DNA from: Rhynochetos jubatus | Taxonomy: Eukaryota > Chordata > Aves > Eurypygiformes > Rhynochetidae | Length of the DNA stretch: 64,000 bases | Direction of reading: 5' to 3' | Assembly (NCBI GenBank): GCA_027574665.1 | Contig: CM050651.1 | Coordinates: forward strand, 10,913,501-10,977,500 | Part shown: positions 39,203 through 49,432 of the stretch, piece by piece | How the letters are laid out: each line of letters opens with the position of its first letter | Numbering within the stretch: the first letter of the stretch is position 1 | Notes under the pieces: model-generated | Told to the model about the DNA's origin: nothing | Database searches by the model: none | What the model saw: only the letters and a program-made list of their open reading frames with translations | Made by a program: the position numbers and the translations under genes

Positions 39203-41499
39203 AAAAAAATAGTATTCAGAAATTCACTGCTTCACAGCAGCTCATGAACTAACAGCACAACAATTTTGACATGAAGGATGCCACAGTTAAAGCAAACTAT
39301 TAGATCAGGATGCCAGAACAAAATTTTGCAGCTTAAAAACTGTTCTTGAATAATTTTCTACAATGTTTTTATTTCTTCTTATGTATTCATAGAAATATTT
39401 CTAAAATAGAGAATTTTGTTTAGGCTGACTCACTTTATGCTGGTGCAACAGAGTTCTGTCAGATGCCTGGAATTTATTTTTTTAAATGTCTGCCATCTTC
39501 CTATAAATTAATCTGAACTCTGACTTGCCTGTCACGTCTGACAGTCTGAGACCTGAAGATATGCCAGCACTGAAACACTTTGCTTAGAACAAATCCCTGA
39601 TTCATACATCAAGACAACTTCAGACTTGTGAAGGGAAGCCCAGAAAACTCCTTCAGGTGAAAGTCATGACAATTCTGTAATTTCCATTTGCAAGCTCAAG
39701 TATATCTGTAACAATCCTGAAATCACCGGTCGTTATGAAATTGCTTTACAGCTATGGATGGAAGAACATTACTGGCAATGTAATAACTATACTTAAAACC
39801 ACCAAGCATAAGGATTTTACAGATCACTGATTTTCATATGTAGAAATTGCAAGGTATATAAACAAAACTCCAAGTGGTGCTTATCTAGAGATACATTGCC
39901 TTTGTTGTTCTCCTAACACTAATCAGATTTTAGTTTCCTACTTCCTACAACTTCTTGAGGCCTTACACACTCACAAGCAAGTATATAGTCTTAGTTTTTA
40001 CTCAAGTTACATCACAAGGAAAACAACTCTCACTTGTTTGTCAAGGTAGTCAGATGCAAGAGGGGGAGTGAGAAACCATGTGTGAGTATGAACTGGACAC
40101 ATAACTAAAACTAAATTACAAGACTGTCCTCACACTCATTGTCTAATGCAGTAAATTGTGACAACTAAAATTTTTTAACAGTGAGAAAAGGGTTATTTAG
40201 TTTAAGAAAAAACATCTGACTTTTTTTACAGAAAACTATTGCTACAAATTCCAGAGAAATGGAAGTTGTACATTAAAGTAAAATGAGAGAGAATTTATGA
40301 GGCAACACCGTAATATTTTAATGTGAGCTGGGAAATTGAAAAAACCTGACTGTTATTTTGACTTGTATGTACATATCCAAGTGACTGGTTCAACAAAAAT
40401 ACATTTGTGAAAATAAAAATATTAGTATTCAGGTAAAAAACATTTGGTAAAATACAGTATAAATGCTGATGATCATACAGTTAGTTTGAGCTTTAAAATC
40501 TCTAATTCAGTGTCATTAAAGAAAATTATTATCTACACTTTGTAAAAAATTTCAGACTCTCAATTGGTTTCTATTATTTCATTCCTCTTTTTGAGGTTCA
40601 GTTGAGCATTCACCTGATACTGGGACCTGCCACCATTCTGTTACCCTTATAAGATAGGTAATATATATAAAAAAGGCAAAAAATATAACTGAATGACTCT
40701 CCTCAACTATATCAACTCCTATCAGCTCACTGAACCTTGACTTGATGAGAGCTGCAAAGCCCTTTAATATGGTGGGGATTTTTTCTTCTTAGTTTTTGGT
40801 GAAGGGACAACAAAATTTATGGTGCAAAATGAATCAAATTCCCTACAGAGGATTTAAAATAGTAGAAGAAGTTCAAACTGCTTCAACAGTGCATGTTCAC
40901 CATCCTCCCTTGAACACACAGTCCACATAAGGCTATGATGTGCTTTTAACTGTTTTTGAAGCCAATCTTCAACAGTAGAGATACATGTCTTAGTAGGTGT
41001 GCAGAGAGATTACTGATAAAGTTCAAAACCAACTTGCATTTAATTTATATCCCTTTTTAGCTTAATTCAATTCTAGCAATCTTAAAAAAAAAAACAAGAA
41101 AAGAAAAGCAGTTCAACTCTTTTTACAGTATGAGCTCTAGGTGCTCACTGAGAATGTGCATACTAATACATATGTGGAAGAAAGAGTAAAATGCCACTGC
41201 TGGAACTAGTTATCTGGGGAAACATTAAGGCATTTAGCTGTAGTTATTGTTCAAATATGGATTTTGCTGCATACCATTATGTAAAATAATACTATCATTT
41301 TCATTTTAAAGTTATAAGAATTAGAATAAGATTGTAATTCAGGCAATTTTTTGACCTCCCAGTTTCTCATAATCCAAAGAAACCAATGCAAAGATTCCCA
41401 TATGTATTATAGCAGATTCATTAGTGTGTCAGGAGAAAGAAACTTAGGACCAAATTCAGTCCCTCAGCCTGCCCTCCACAGCTCTTCTTAAGTTACTAA

Positions 41500-41960
41500 C
41501 ACTTTTCTGTGTACTAGAAGAAGGTCCCGGGCTCTGTACTAGCCTGACAGGGCAGCATCTCAGGAACATACCTGGCCTTGTTGTAGCCTGAGCTATGCTG
41601 TCACTCAGCTGCAATTGCTTGATGCTTGCATCTTTGTGCTTTGCTTGGGGAAGACCTGATGTGCCTCTAGTTGCAGAACCCAGGAGCTACTGGGCTAGGG
41701 GAGGCTCTCCCAAGCTTTATAGGGCATGACTGAGGGGGGTGTGGGGAGCAAACTGTGATATGAGATTATAAAAAGGCAAGTAGAGCTTGTCCCTGGGGGA
41801 AAGGGTTGGTTGATGTTTGTACTGTGTGCTCCTTGTGAAGATTTTGGGATGTAGTTAACATGCTGTGAATTTCTGCTCTGTTTGAGGATGGGTGGTGCTG
41901 TTTACCTTACATGCCAGAGGGATGCTGGAAGGCTGAGTCTAACGACAGAGAAAAGAGGGA
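41500..41960. other. GC-richer patch with TATA-like box, unclassified
   Basis: About 460 bp that is less AT-rich than its flanks, with G-rich words (gactgaggggggtgtgggg) and a TATA-like tataaaaag at 41767-41775 followed by unique sequence. There is no CpG enrichment. It could be an old promoter-bearing repeat or a noncoding exon; I cannot place it. Confidence 0.25.
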
Positions 41961-42499
41961 GTCACTACTAAGTTTTCTTCTGTAATAATTTTAAGAATAC
42001 TATTAATGAGGCTTTTTGATATTAATTTGGATTGTGACTGCTAATATTGCTGTAGTTGAACTTGTAATATTTTGTTGTTGGATTTTGGTTAGATTGTGAA
42101 GTGTTTAATTGGGCTAAAGATAAATCATTTGCTATATATATGCTTTGTTCCCTCTTCACCACAAGACTTTGAGCATAACACTTCCTTATGATGGAAAATG
42201 GGAAAGGGAGAATATAAAAAGGAAATATCAATTCAAATGGAGCTTTTACAAGTTCGTATTTACTATTCTCCTTTCCTACCCCTTTTTTATTCTTTGCAGT
42301 TCTGAAATACATGGAGATTGACTGTTTTGGAGGAAAATACTGTCAGATCAATATGAGTTGAAAATAAGTCACAAGAAAACAACAAATGTTCTTCTGCAGT
42401 ATGAAATTTTTACTCCCCGAAGGAGTCAAAGCTGTGTTCCATAGTTATTTAGATTTAGATCTGCATTAATGAATAAGGTCCATATGATGAAGCGATGCT

Positions 42500-42860
42500 A
42501 CAAAGGCAATGCCATGGCAACCACTAAAATAACTGAAGTGGGAAGTTACCCAAAGTAGCCAGGTCAGTTTCTTTTGAGCTTTCAAGTAGGACCTTCAAGT
42601 GGGATTTGCATGCATTCATTTAGACAAGGAAGTGAAACCTGATTATTGCTGGTCACAAATACTTGTTCACTTATCCCAGAGGAAATGATCTCCTGTTGGC
42701 AATTAAGAGGTAATTAGCAGTTTCCTGACTAGAATAAACACATCCAGCCAGTAATTTTCCATTCTCAAGCTTAGGGCAAGCAAACTATTGCCAGTTGCAG
42801 ATGTTTAACGCTGTCCAATGTCAGAACAGTCTCAGCCCACAATTTCAGAAATGCTTCTTT
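42500..42860. promoter_or_regulatory. Candidate developmental enhancer (RFX, octamer, homeodomain sites)
   Basis: Several high-information binding words fall within 250 bp: an RFX X-box-like gcaatgccatggcaacc (42506-42522), a perfect POU octamer atttgcat (42604-42611), a GATA-type ttatcc (42671-42676), paired homeodomain words aattaa (42701-42706) and taatta (42711-42716), and a forkhead-like ataaaca (42734-42740). The stretch is free of simple repeats and reads like conserved regulatory DNA. Site identities rest on consensus matching by eye; conservation and activity are untested. Confidence 0.35.
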
Positions 42861-44511
42861 AAGCATGTTAGCTCAGGGAATGTGAAGTTTTACATAATAA
42901 ATTCATTTGCTAAAAACTTATATTTTCTGTAAATTCTCATTTAATATCCTACAGCAGATTCAGGCATCGAGATTAGCATTCAAGTATGCATGTGGATGAA
43001 GCACTATACTCCAGGTACAGCAGACAAAAGCTCATATGAATAATTAGTATTTCTATTTGTTAGTATCAAAACACACAACCTATTCCTGAAGACAGAAATA
43101 AAATGACCAATAAAGGACACACATATCAGTGTCTGCATGTGGGAAGCTCCACTCTCCTGAAAGAGGAGATTTTCTATTTCTACTATACCATTCACATAAA
43201 AGTTATTATTCTTCTAATATCTTGCCAACTGTCATTAAAGTAACAGGACATAGTGAAAATTCTCACCTACAATTTACATTTTCTTCCGCTTACATTGGGG
43301 CAATTCACTTATTTAGGGAACACTGCATCAAGGTAGAGTGCTCAAGCACATATCAAAGTATGAACAGTTTATGAGCTGCTCAATGCACTGCCTCAAAAAT
43401 GATTTGGTTAGAGACGCAATCTGAAAAAGTACCTTTCACACATTACAATGTTTCCAAGAAAGATACTAATATTAATATTAAAGTACACAGAACAATAATA
43501 ATCAAGAAAACATATGATCCCCATGAGACATTGCTCCAGAAAGATACAAACAGTGAGAATACTCTTTAGGTTTCCTAAAGTTTGTGGTGATCTTCTAAAC
43601 AGTGTACAGGCTAAGAATTATTTCATAGACTCTGGCATGCTACTTGTACTACTTCCAACTGACTATCTCTACAACAATAACTGCATCCAAAGGCAACCTA
43701 TAATTTTTCACCTCAAAAATGAACACCTTAACGCGTATTAAGGCAGTTTGTTTCATATTTCCAAATACTTAGCATGCAGACTAGCTTTCTGTTATAGTAA
43801 TGTCCTGATACTGTTCAAAATCAAATGGGAAAATGTGGCAGCAACCTATTTAGTAGACAACTGCCATTAATCCATTTAACAGCTAAAGGTAACTATGCAC
43901 AGAAGCAGAGGTTGTGAACTGTACTGAATGGCAAAGATGTCAAAGAAATCATATGATCCAAATACCAGAAATCAAAAGCTGTATTACTGTGTTCAACATG
44001 TAAATACGGGTACTGTGCAAGTGGCATTAGAAGTTTACTCAGAAGTTCTCCTCACGCAATAGATGCACAGTTGTTTATTTGCGGGATCATTCCTAAGAAC
44101 ATTTCCCCTAGAAATCCGTGGTGGCTACTGAAGTGGTGTGCAATTTTGCTGCTGCTTATTGGTCCCACCCTTTCCACTGAAGAGTATCAATAAAACGCTT
44201 AGGTGACCAAAACACATACCATCCAAGTACCCATATATATAGGAATCTCAGTGGAAAAAGAGTTGTTACGGTAACATTATCTAGATAAATTACACTTGCT
44301 CAGGCTGGATAGTAGAGACAAAAGTTTTGAAGAAACTAGTTGAAATGGGGAGTGTGTGTGTACAGTCTCGGCATACTCTTCTTTCTACTGTTACTCCCAT
44401 TGAAACCAATGAGATGTTCGTCTAAACAAGGAAATTGAGCCTATGTCTGACACTTGTGAAGATCTATCATGTAAGTAGTCTGCTCCAAGTATTTCAGCAT
44501 GTTTCTTCCAG

Positions 44512-44657
44512 AGGAAAAAACAGACTCTCCTTCTGGAAGAGCCATATGCAGATCTGGGCTTACATCAGCGCCCTGCTGAAGGACGAGCCGGTCAGTACCT
44601 CAAAACCCCTGCAATCTGCCCGAAACACGAAGGGATTGGGTTAACTACAGGCGGTGG
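44512..44657 (+). other. Candidate internal or terminal exon, function unknown
   Basis: A 146-bp segment preceded by a good acceptor (atgtttcttccag) and followed by a good donor core (gtgagt at 44658). It is GC-richer than its neighbours and keeps several CpGs. Two forward frames are open across it. In the frame starting at 44514, codons such as gct tac atc agc gcc ctg ctg aag gac gag ccg gtc have the GC-rich third positions of a real coding exon, and the frame ends at a TAA at 44643, inside the segment. In the frame starting at 44512 it is open through the donor. I do not recognise either translation. A lncRNA exon or chance are live alternatives. Confidence 0.25.
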
Positions 44658-46642
44658 GTGAGTGTCTCTGTACAGCAGCGGTAAGCTATTCAAATAGAAA
44701 TAACTGAAATTAGATTTTGGAAATTGGAATTTCCAATGTGTAATTCAGAGAATAATATTTAATGAAGGCACACATAATTAAATGAAAGTGTGTGGGAAAA
44801 TGCAGAGGGCTAAATAGCTATTCTGAAGACATAAACACAACAGGAAAATCTTGGATGACAAAAGGTGCAGAATTTACTTTTAAACAATTTTTAAATTTTT
44901 TATTCTTTTGGCAGAGATTTATTCCACCTTCCCCTCCCCCTGTAATTAAACAAAGCAATAGAGTGTATCAGGAGTACTTTTGATCCCAGGGTAGTAGAAT
45001 GAGCGTGAGAGAGGAAGAAAACTATAGGCTCTTAAGAAATGTTAGTGTACCAAAGGCAGATATTAATATTTGAAAAAAAAAGGATAACCTTTTTTTGCTA
45101 TAAATTAAAATCAAAAATGTCATTGTGACAGAAGAAATCGATTTTTTGTTTAAGTCTCCTTCATTTTTCAACTGAGCAGTTATGTTAAACTTAGCAAACT
45201 TTCACAGCCCATTTATTTTATTGTTCTGTTAAGCTCATGGCATTTTTTTAAGCAGTGATTCAGAAAGCCTTTTAAACTTCCCTAAATAGTGCATCAAATG
45301 CATTTCTTAATATTACCAACCAGTCTCTGCTGTAAATTAGGTAGTTTTGAAAGTTTATTTGCAATTTCATCCTAAATCAGATTTTTAAGTTTTAGACAGA
45401 AAGTTTAAATAAAGCCTACATGGAATCAAGCATGGAGTTCCTATGTACACTATATGCTGTGGAGTTGTGTATGGTTTTGTAAATGACCTTGTGAAACTAT
45501 GCTTAGCAATGAAAATGATGAAATTTGAGCAATGAAGAGATCTTACGAGAAATCCAGACTAGGCTTTAATGGGGGTAGAGGGAAGAGAATGGGGAATTCT
45601 CAACCTTTTTTATTCTCACTGATAAAAATACCGTCACAAAAAAGAATGCAGTCACCTTGTTTCCCTAGAATAGCTGCTGATACATAAAATCCCATATGCA
45701 TGAGTTAATTAAGAGATTGACTTCAATATCTGAAGCAGAATTTGCCTTGCATTTCAGCATTCCAGTGAGGAGCAACAAATAGAAATACAGGCATAACAAC
45801 AATTAAAGATTTGCTTCCTACATACCTGTTATAAAAGCATCTGCCTTGAAATTTTCTTTTAGTAGGGAGTAAAATGCTTGTTCCACCTAAGCAGAGTCAT
45901 GTGCTAAGCATTTTAGGGAGAGAACACACTGCTAAGCAGACCTTTGATCTGGAAGGCAGCCAGCGATCGCACCTGTAGAACCTGCAGCATCAGTGTCTGT
46001 TTCCATTTTATAGAACCTATAGCAAATAATGCCGGGAAGGACTTTTACTTCTTCTGGTCCAAAGCAGGAATGCTGTACCCAGCTCATTCCTGGCAGCTGT
46101 TTGAACAGGGACAATGTGAGATCTTGATAACTTCACACAGATCTGTTCCAGTGCTTTACCATTAAAATTAAATTATTAATCTAAATGTTCTTGGCTATTT
46201 TTTAAGCTTTTTGATTATATTTCTTTATCTTTAAGATTATAAAGAATGTTTTAAATATCTCCTCTCCCAACAAATCTTGTATGATTTCAAGTTTTTTATA
46301 ACCTATCAAACTTCTAATCTGTAGACTCAGGAGCCCCAAATCTTTTTTGTCTTCATTTGGGCACCAAAAAAAGGGCACACTTTGGCCATGTTACTAAAAA
46401 ACCCAAACTTTTCCAACTCTTAAGAGGTGTATTTTTCATAGGGTTTGCAGAACTTATTGTAAGAACAACTTAAGTAACAGGTAAGCAGGCATTTCAGATT
46501 TAGAAGGTTTCAGCAAGGGAAATTTAACGTAGGTAGTCTTGTCAGGCATCACAATTAGTTCCATCTGTTCATCTGGAGCTACCTGGTATGGAGTCATTGG
46601 TATGGTGCCCTTCTTCCCTTGCTGGGCTGTGTCTACATTTAG

Positions 46643-46724
46643 CTGCCTTGGAGAAATTCAGTGTGGATTTGAACTTTTAGACTTCTATATTGGCTATAGA
46701 ATTGCATGGGAAACTTCAATTGAG
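46643..46724 (+). other. Candidate 82-bp exon, function unknown
   Basis: A pyrimidine-rich run ending in acatttag precedes it and a consensus donor, gag|gtaagt (46722-46730), follows. One frame is open throughout (GFELLDFYIGYRIAWETSIE is its C-terminal part). If spliced to 44512-44657 read from 44512, the phases agree (two bases plus one base complete a Gly codon), which has a one-in-three chance of happening anyway. The translation is unknown to me. Confidence 0.2.
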
Positions 46725-48787
46725 GTAAGTCTTGAATGTCTAAGTTTTGACAACCTGTTGCCTGGTAGAACTGGCTACAAGAAGCTCAAAAGACAGGGTA
46801 TAGAACAATCCTGCAGCACATCTCTCTCCTAGCCCACTTATTAAGTCATGTTTGTTTTTATTGAACCTGAACATTTTCTCATTCTAAAGCCTGCTTGAAG
46901 GGGAGTTTCAAGATGTAAAACCTTTAAGGTGCTTTACACAAAACCATTTGCTACTCTATCAGTGTCTTCCAAATTGTGTGTTTATTATGAATTCCATCTC
47001 TAAATTAAACCAACTGCATCTCAAATCCACTTCCAAAACACAGAAATAAAATTAGAACTTCCTTGAGTACTGAGGCCTGTGTGAATTGCTATTGTCTTTT
47101 GCTTTTTTGGGGAAGTTAATAATATCACATTTGTTATTATTCTGTGCTCTGATAGAATGTCAGATATTAGATCATTCCCTCGGTAATGAACAAATAATAC
47201 TAGCTGGGCCTCACTTATCAGCTTCCTGTGATTTTATTTCATTTATCTTTATTTTAGCTTTTAGATGAAAAATGTGATTACCTACCACCTCAACTGCTAT
47301 TAACAAGTGCAGTACAAGCCATAAAATCACTGCCCAGTTCAACACTTTCTTGCATGTATTTCTCATTATTTTCAGAACTTTTCCTGTTACAAAGCAAACT
47401 AACTGCAACCACTTCCAGTTGATGAACAGCCATGCCAGATTTCCTCTAACCCTCTAACAGTATATGCTGCTTCAATAACACTAACGTAGATGTACATATG
47501 TATTTCGTTGTGCAGAGCTGCATGCATTGAGGTGAAAGAGAAGATGGTATGGTTTGTTTCTTACTGTGATTACCAAGCCCCCTGCCAAGGTCTGTCTTCA
47601 ATTTACCTTCACTCTGTCTTTATTTCCTACGGTCCTTGAAATAACTCAAATTCTGGTATTGGTTTCAGTTTGGTTTGCCCAAATTCAAAAGCATGAAAAA
47701 TGTAATAAGAAGCCTATGTTTCTGTATACCAAAGAAGATGAATAGTAGGCACACAGGCACTTGCAGAGTAAAACCAGAACTTCATACATTTAGTTGTAAC
47801 CGGTGCTTGCAAGAATTTTTTTTTTAAAAATTCACTTTTAGGAAATCCTATAGCTCTATCAGTAATCCAAAAGTGAAGATGTTCTGGCAGCAACCAAGAA
47901 GTAAAATTGAGGCATGAATGGGAAAAGTCATTGATGTTTCAGTCTTCTTGGAAATGGGATTATGATAGAGGAAGCGAGCAGCCACACCTATTAGAATAAG
48001 TATCATAGATTCAGTATTATTTGGAGCAAAATTTAAGTTTTGCCTCTAAGAAAATTCTCCATAATTCATCTTTGGTTCTTGCTTTCTTATTTCTACTGGA
48101 CTTACAAAACACAAGCAAAGTATCATCCACTGAAAATATTCTTGTGTGCAGAACCAGCTTTGTTCTGCCAGTCTTTCATTTCAATAACGGTTTCATGAAC
48201 TAGCTACAGCTGAAGACACTCTGCAATTCCCTGTGTTACGTTTGATGATTGAAAGTTAGAATGCGACAGGGGCACACAACATCAAACATGAAAGCTTAAA
48301 ACTATTTGGATTGGGAATATTGGGTTATTCTTCAATAGGAATATAACAGCACACAAAGTATGTCCTCTCAGGTTCTGAATGTCTCAGAATTCAGTTCTTG
48401 TGGGCAGGGGCCATCTTCACCTTTTAAATTTACAGAGACTAACAAACAGTGAAAGCATACTGCCCTTTCTTAATGAAAGGTACCAAAACACCAGAGCACG
48501 TGACAGTGGAGCGAAGGGAAGCCGCAGGCATTGTGCTGCCCCAGGGAAGCTCCGGTGTATCTCCAGCCCAGCTTCGCTGGTTCTTTATTCCACTGCTGTA
48601 CACTTCAATTCCTTTTTATAGACTGATGAATCTGCCTGACAAAATACAAGCATCCTGTTATGACTCAGGTTATGTGTATTTTATTCTCTGTGATTTTTAC
48701 TTCCTCCTTCACCTTTCTCTTTTCAATGTACCTTCTTTTTAATCTCCATATATCGGCTTTCCTTGCACGATACATTTCTCTTTAGTG

Positions 48788-48860
48788 GCCGAAACAGCTC
48801 AGTTGGGAGAGCGTTAGACTGAAGATCTAAAGGTCCCTGGTTCGATCCCGGGTTTCGGCA
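48788..48860 (+). tRNA. tRNA-Phe(GAA)-like, probably the head of a CR1 chimera or a pseudogene
   Basis: A 73-nt cloverleaf: acceptor stem gccgaaa/tttcggc pairs perfectly over 7 bp, the D, anticodon and T arms are intact, the anticodon GAA is at 48821-48823, the discriminator base is A and there is no encoded CCA. By memory it differs from the vertebrate tRNA-Phe consensus at one base: position 8 (48795) is C instead of the almost universal U8, which normally pairs with A14 and is also the first base of the Pol III A box (48795-48806). The B box (ggttcgatcc, 48839-48848) is perfect. There is no TTTT terminator directly downstream as a functional tRNA gene should have; the next is at 49396-49399. 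The sequence runs straight into a CR1 piece. Identity as tRNA-Phe is near certain; function as a tRNA gene is doubtful. Confidence 0.9.
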
Positions 48861-49368
48861 GAACCTTTAGGCGAGGAGGGTGCACACATCGAGCTCGTAC
48901 CCTGAACTTCAGGAGTGCAGACTTTGGGCTCTTCAGGGAACTGATCGGCAGAGTTCCTTGGGATGAAGCCCTGGAGGGAAGAGGGGCCCAAGAAAGCTGG
49001 CGAGTATTCAAGGACCAGCTTCTCCAAGCTCAGGAGCGATGCATCCCAGTGAAGAGGAAGCTGAGTAAAAGCGCACGGAGGTCTGCGTGGATGAACCAGC
49101 AGCTCCTGGGCAAACTGAGGTGCATAAAGGAAGCCTACTGAGGGTGGAAGCCAGGTGTCAGGAAGAAATTGTTCAAGAGAGGGTGGTGAGGCACCGGGAC
49201 AGGTTGCCCAGAGAAGCTGTGGGTGCCCCATCCCTGGGAGTGTCCAAGGCCAGGCTGGATGAGGCTTGGAGCAACCTGGTCTAGTGGAGGGTGTCCCTGC
49301 CCACGGCAGGGGGGTTGGAACTGGATGGCCTTTAAGGTCCCTTCCAACCCAAACCGTTCTATACATCT
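48861..49368 (+). mobile_element. CR1 LINE with large internal deletion, fused to tRNA-Phe
   Basis: Two CR1 parts are joined. From about 48863 to 49138 a plus-strand frame of 92 codons encodes the ORF2 stretch between endonuclease and reverse transcriptase: RTLNFRSADFGLFRELI near the start, AWMNQQLLGKLRCIKEAY at the end, then a stop (49139-49141) where CR1 normally reads Arg before GWKxG. At about 49155-49165 the sequence jumps to the CR1 3' UTR (caggaagaaattgttcaaga, then the gggacaggttgcccagagaag, gaggcttggagcaacctggt and cctttaaggtcccttccaac blocks) and ends near 49368. All of the RT domain, roughly 2 kb of a full element, is absent. The 3' end matches the subfamily of the copies at 6.9 and 61.0 kb. 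A possible atacat flank repeat (48770-48775 and 49361-49366) is too short to trust. Confidence 0.9.
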
Positions 49369-49395
49369 TTCCTGACATCCAATCCTTCTGGTTAC

Positions 49396-49432
49396 TTTTA
49401 GTGATGACTTTTTTTTCTTCTTCTTCTTCTTT
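49396..49432. repeat. T4, T7 and (TTC)n tract
   Basis: TTTT at 49396-49399 is the first Pol III-type terminator downstream of the tRNA-Phe-like sequence. It is followed by T7 at 49409-49415 and about five CTT units. If the tRNA promoter fires, a read-through transcript would be about 610 nt and would include the whole CR1 part. Confidence 0.8.

Larger units (their letters stand above)
30001..41500. other. Non-coding interval, no gene recognised
   Basis: AT-rich DNA with several small local duplications (30206-30231, 30717-30766, 38498-38546, 39165-39202), two long AT palindromes (35203-35220, 37692-37713), a T/GT-rich tract (33528-33607) and a coding-textured GC-rich block at 31880-32250. 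Otherwise I see nothing in it. Confidence 0.6.
41961..48787. other. Non-coding interval with one regulatory cluster and a candidate exon pair
   Basis: AT-rich DNA. The notable parts are the motif cluster at 42500-42860 and the two exon-like segments at 44512-44657 and 46643-46724, annotated separately. I see nothing else I can support. Confidence 0.55.

Noticed and set aside
42800-42830. aacgctgtcc, partly like the miR-181 core
   Set aside because: The match stops after about nine bases and no hairpin of the right size is apparent.
48770-49366. atacat on both sides of the tRNA/CR1 composite as a target-site duplication
   Set aside because: Six AT-rich bases, and the two copies sit at inconsistent distances from the element ends; too weak to call.
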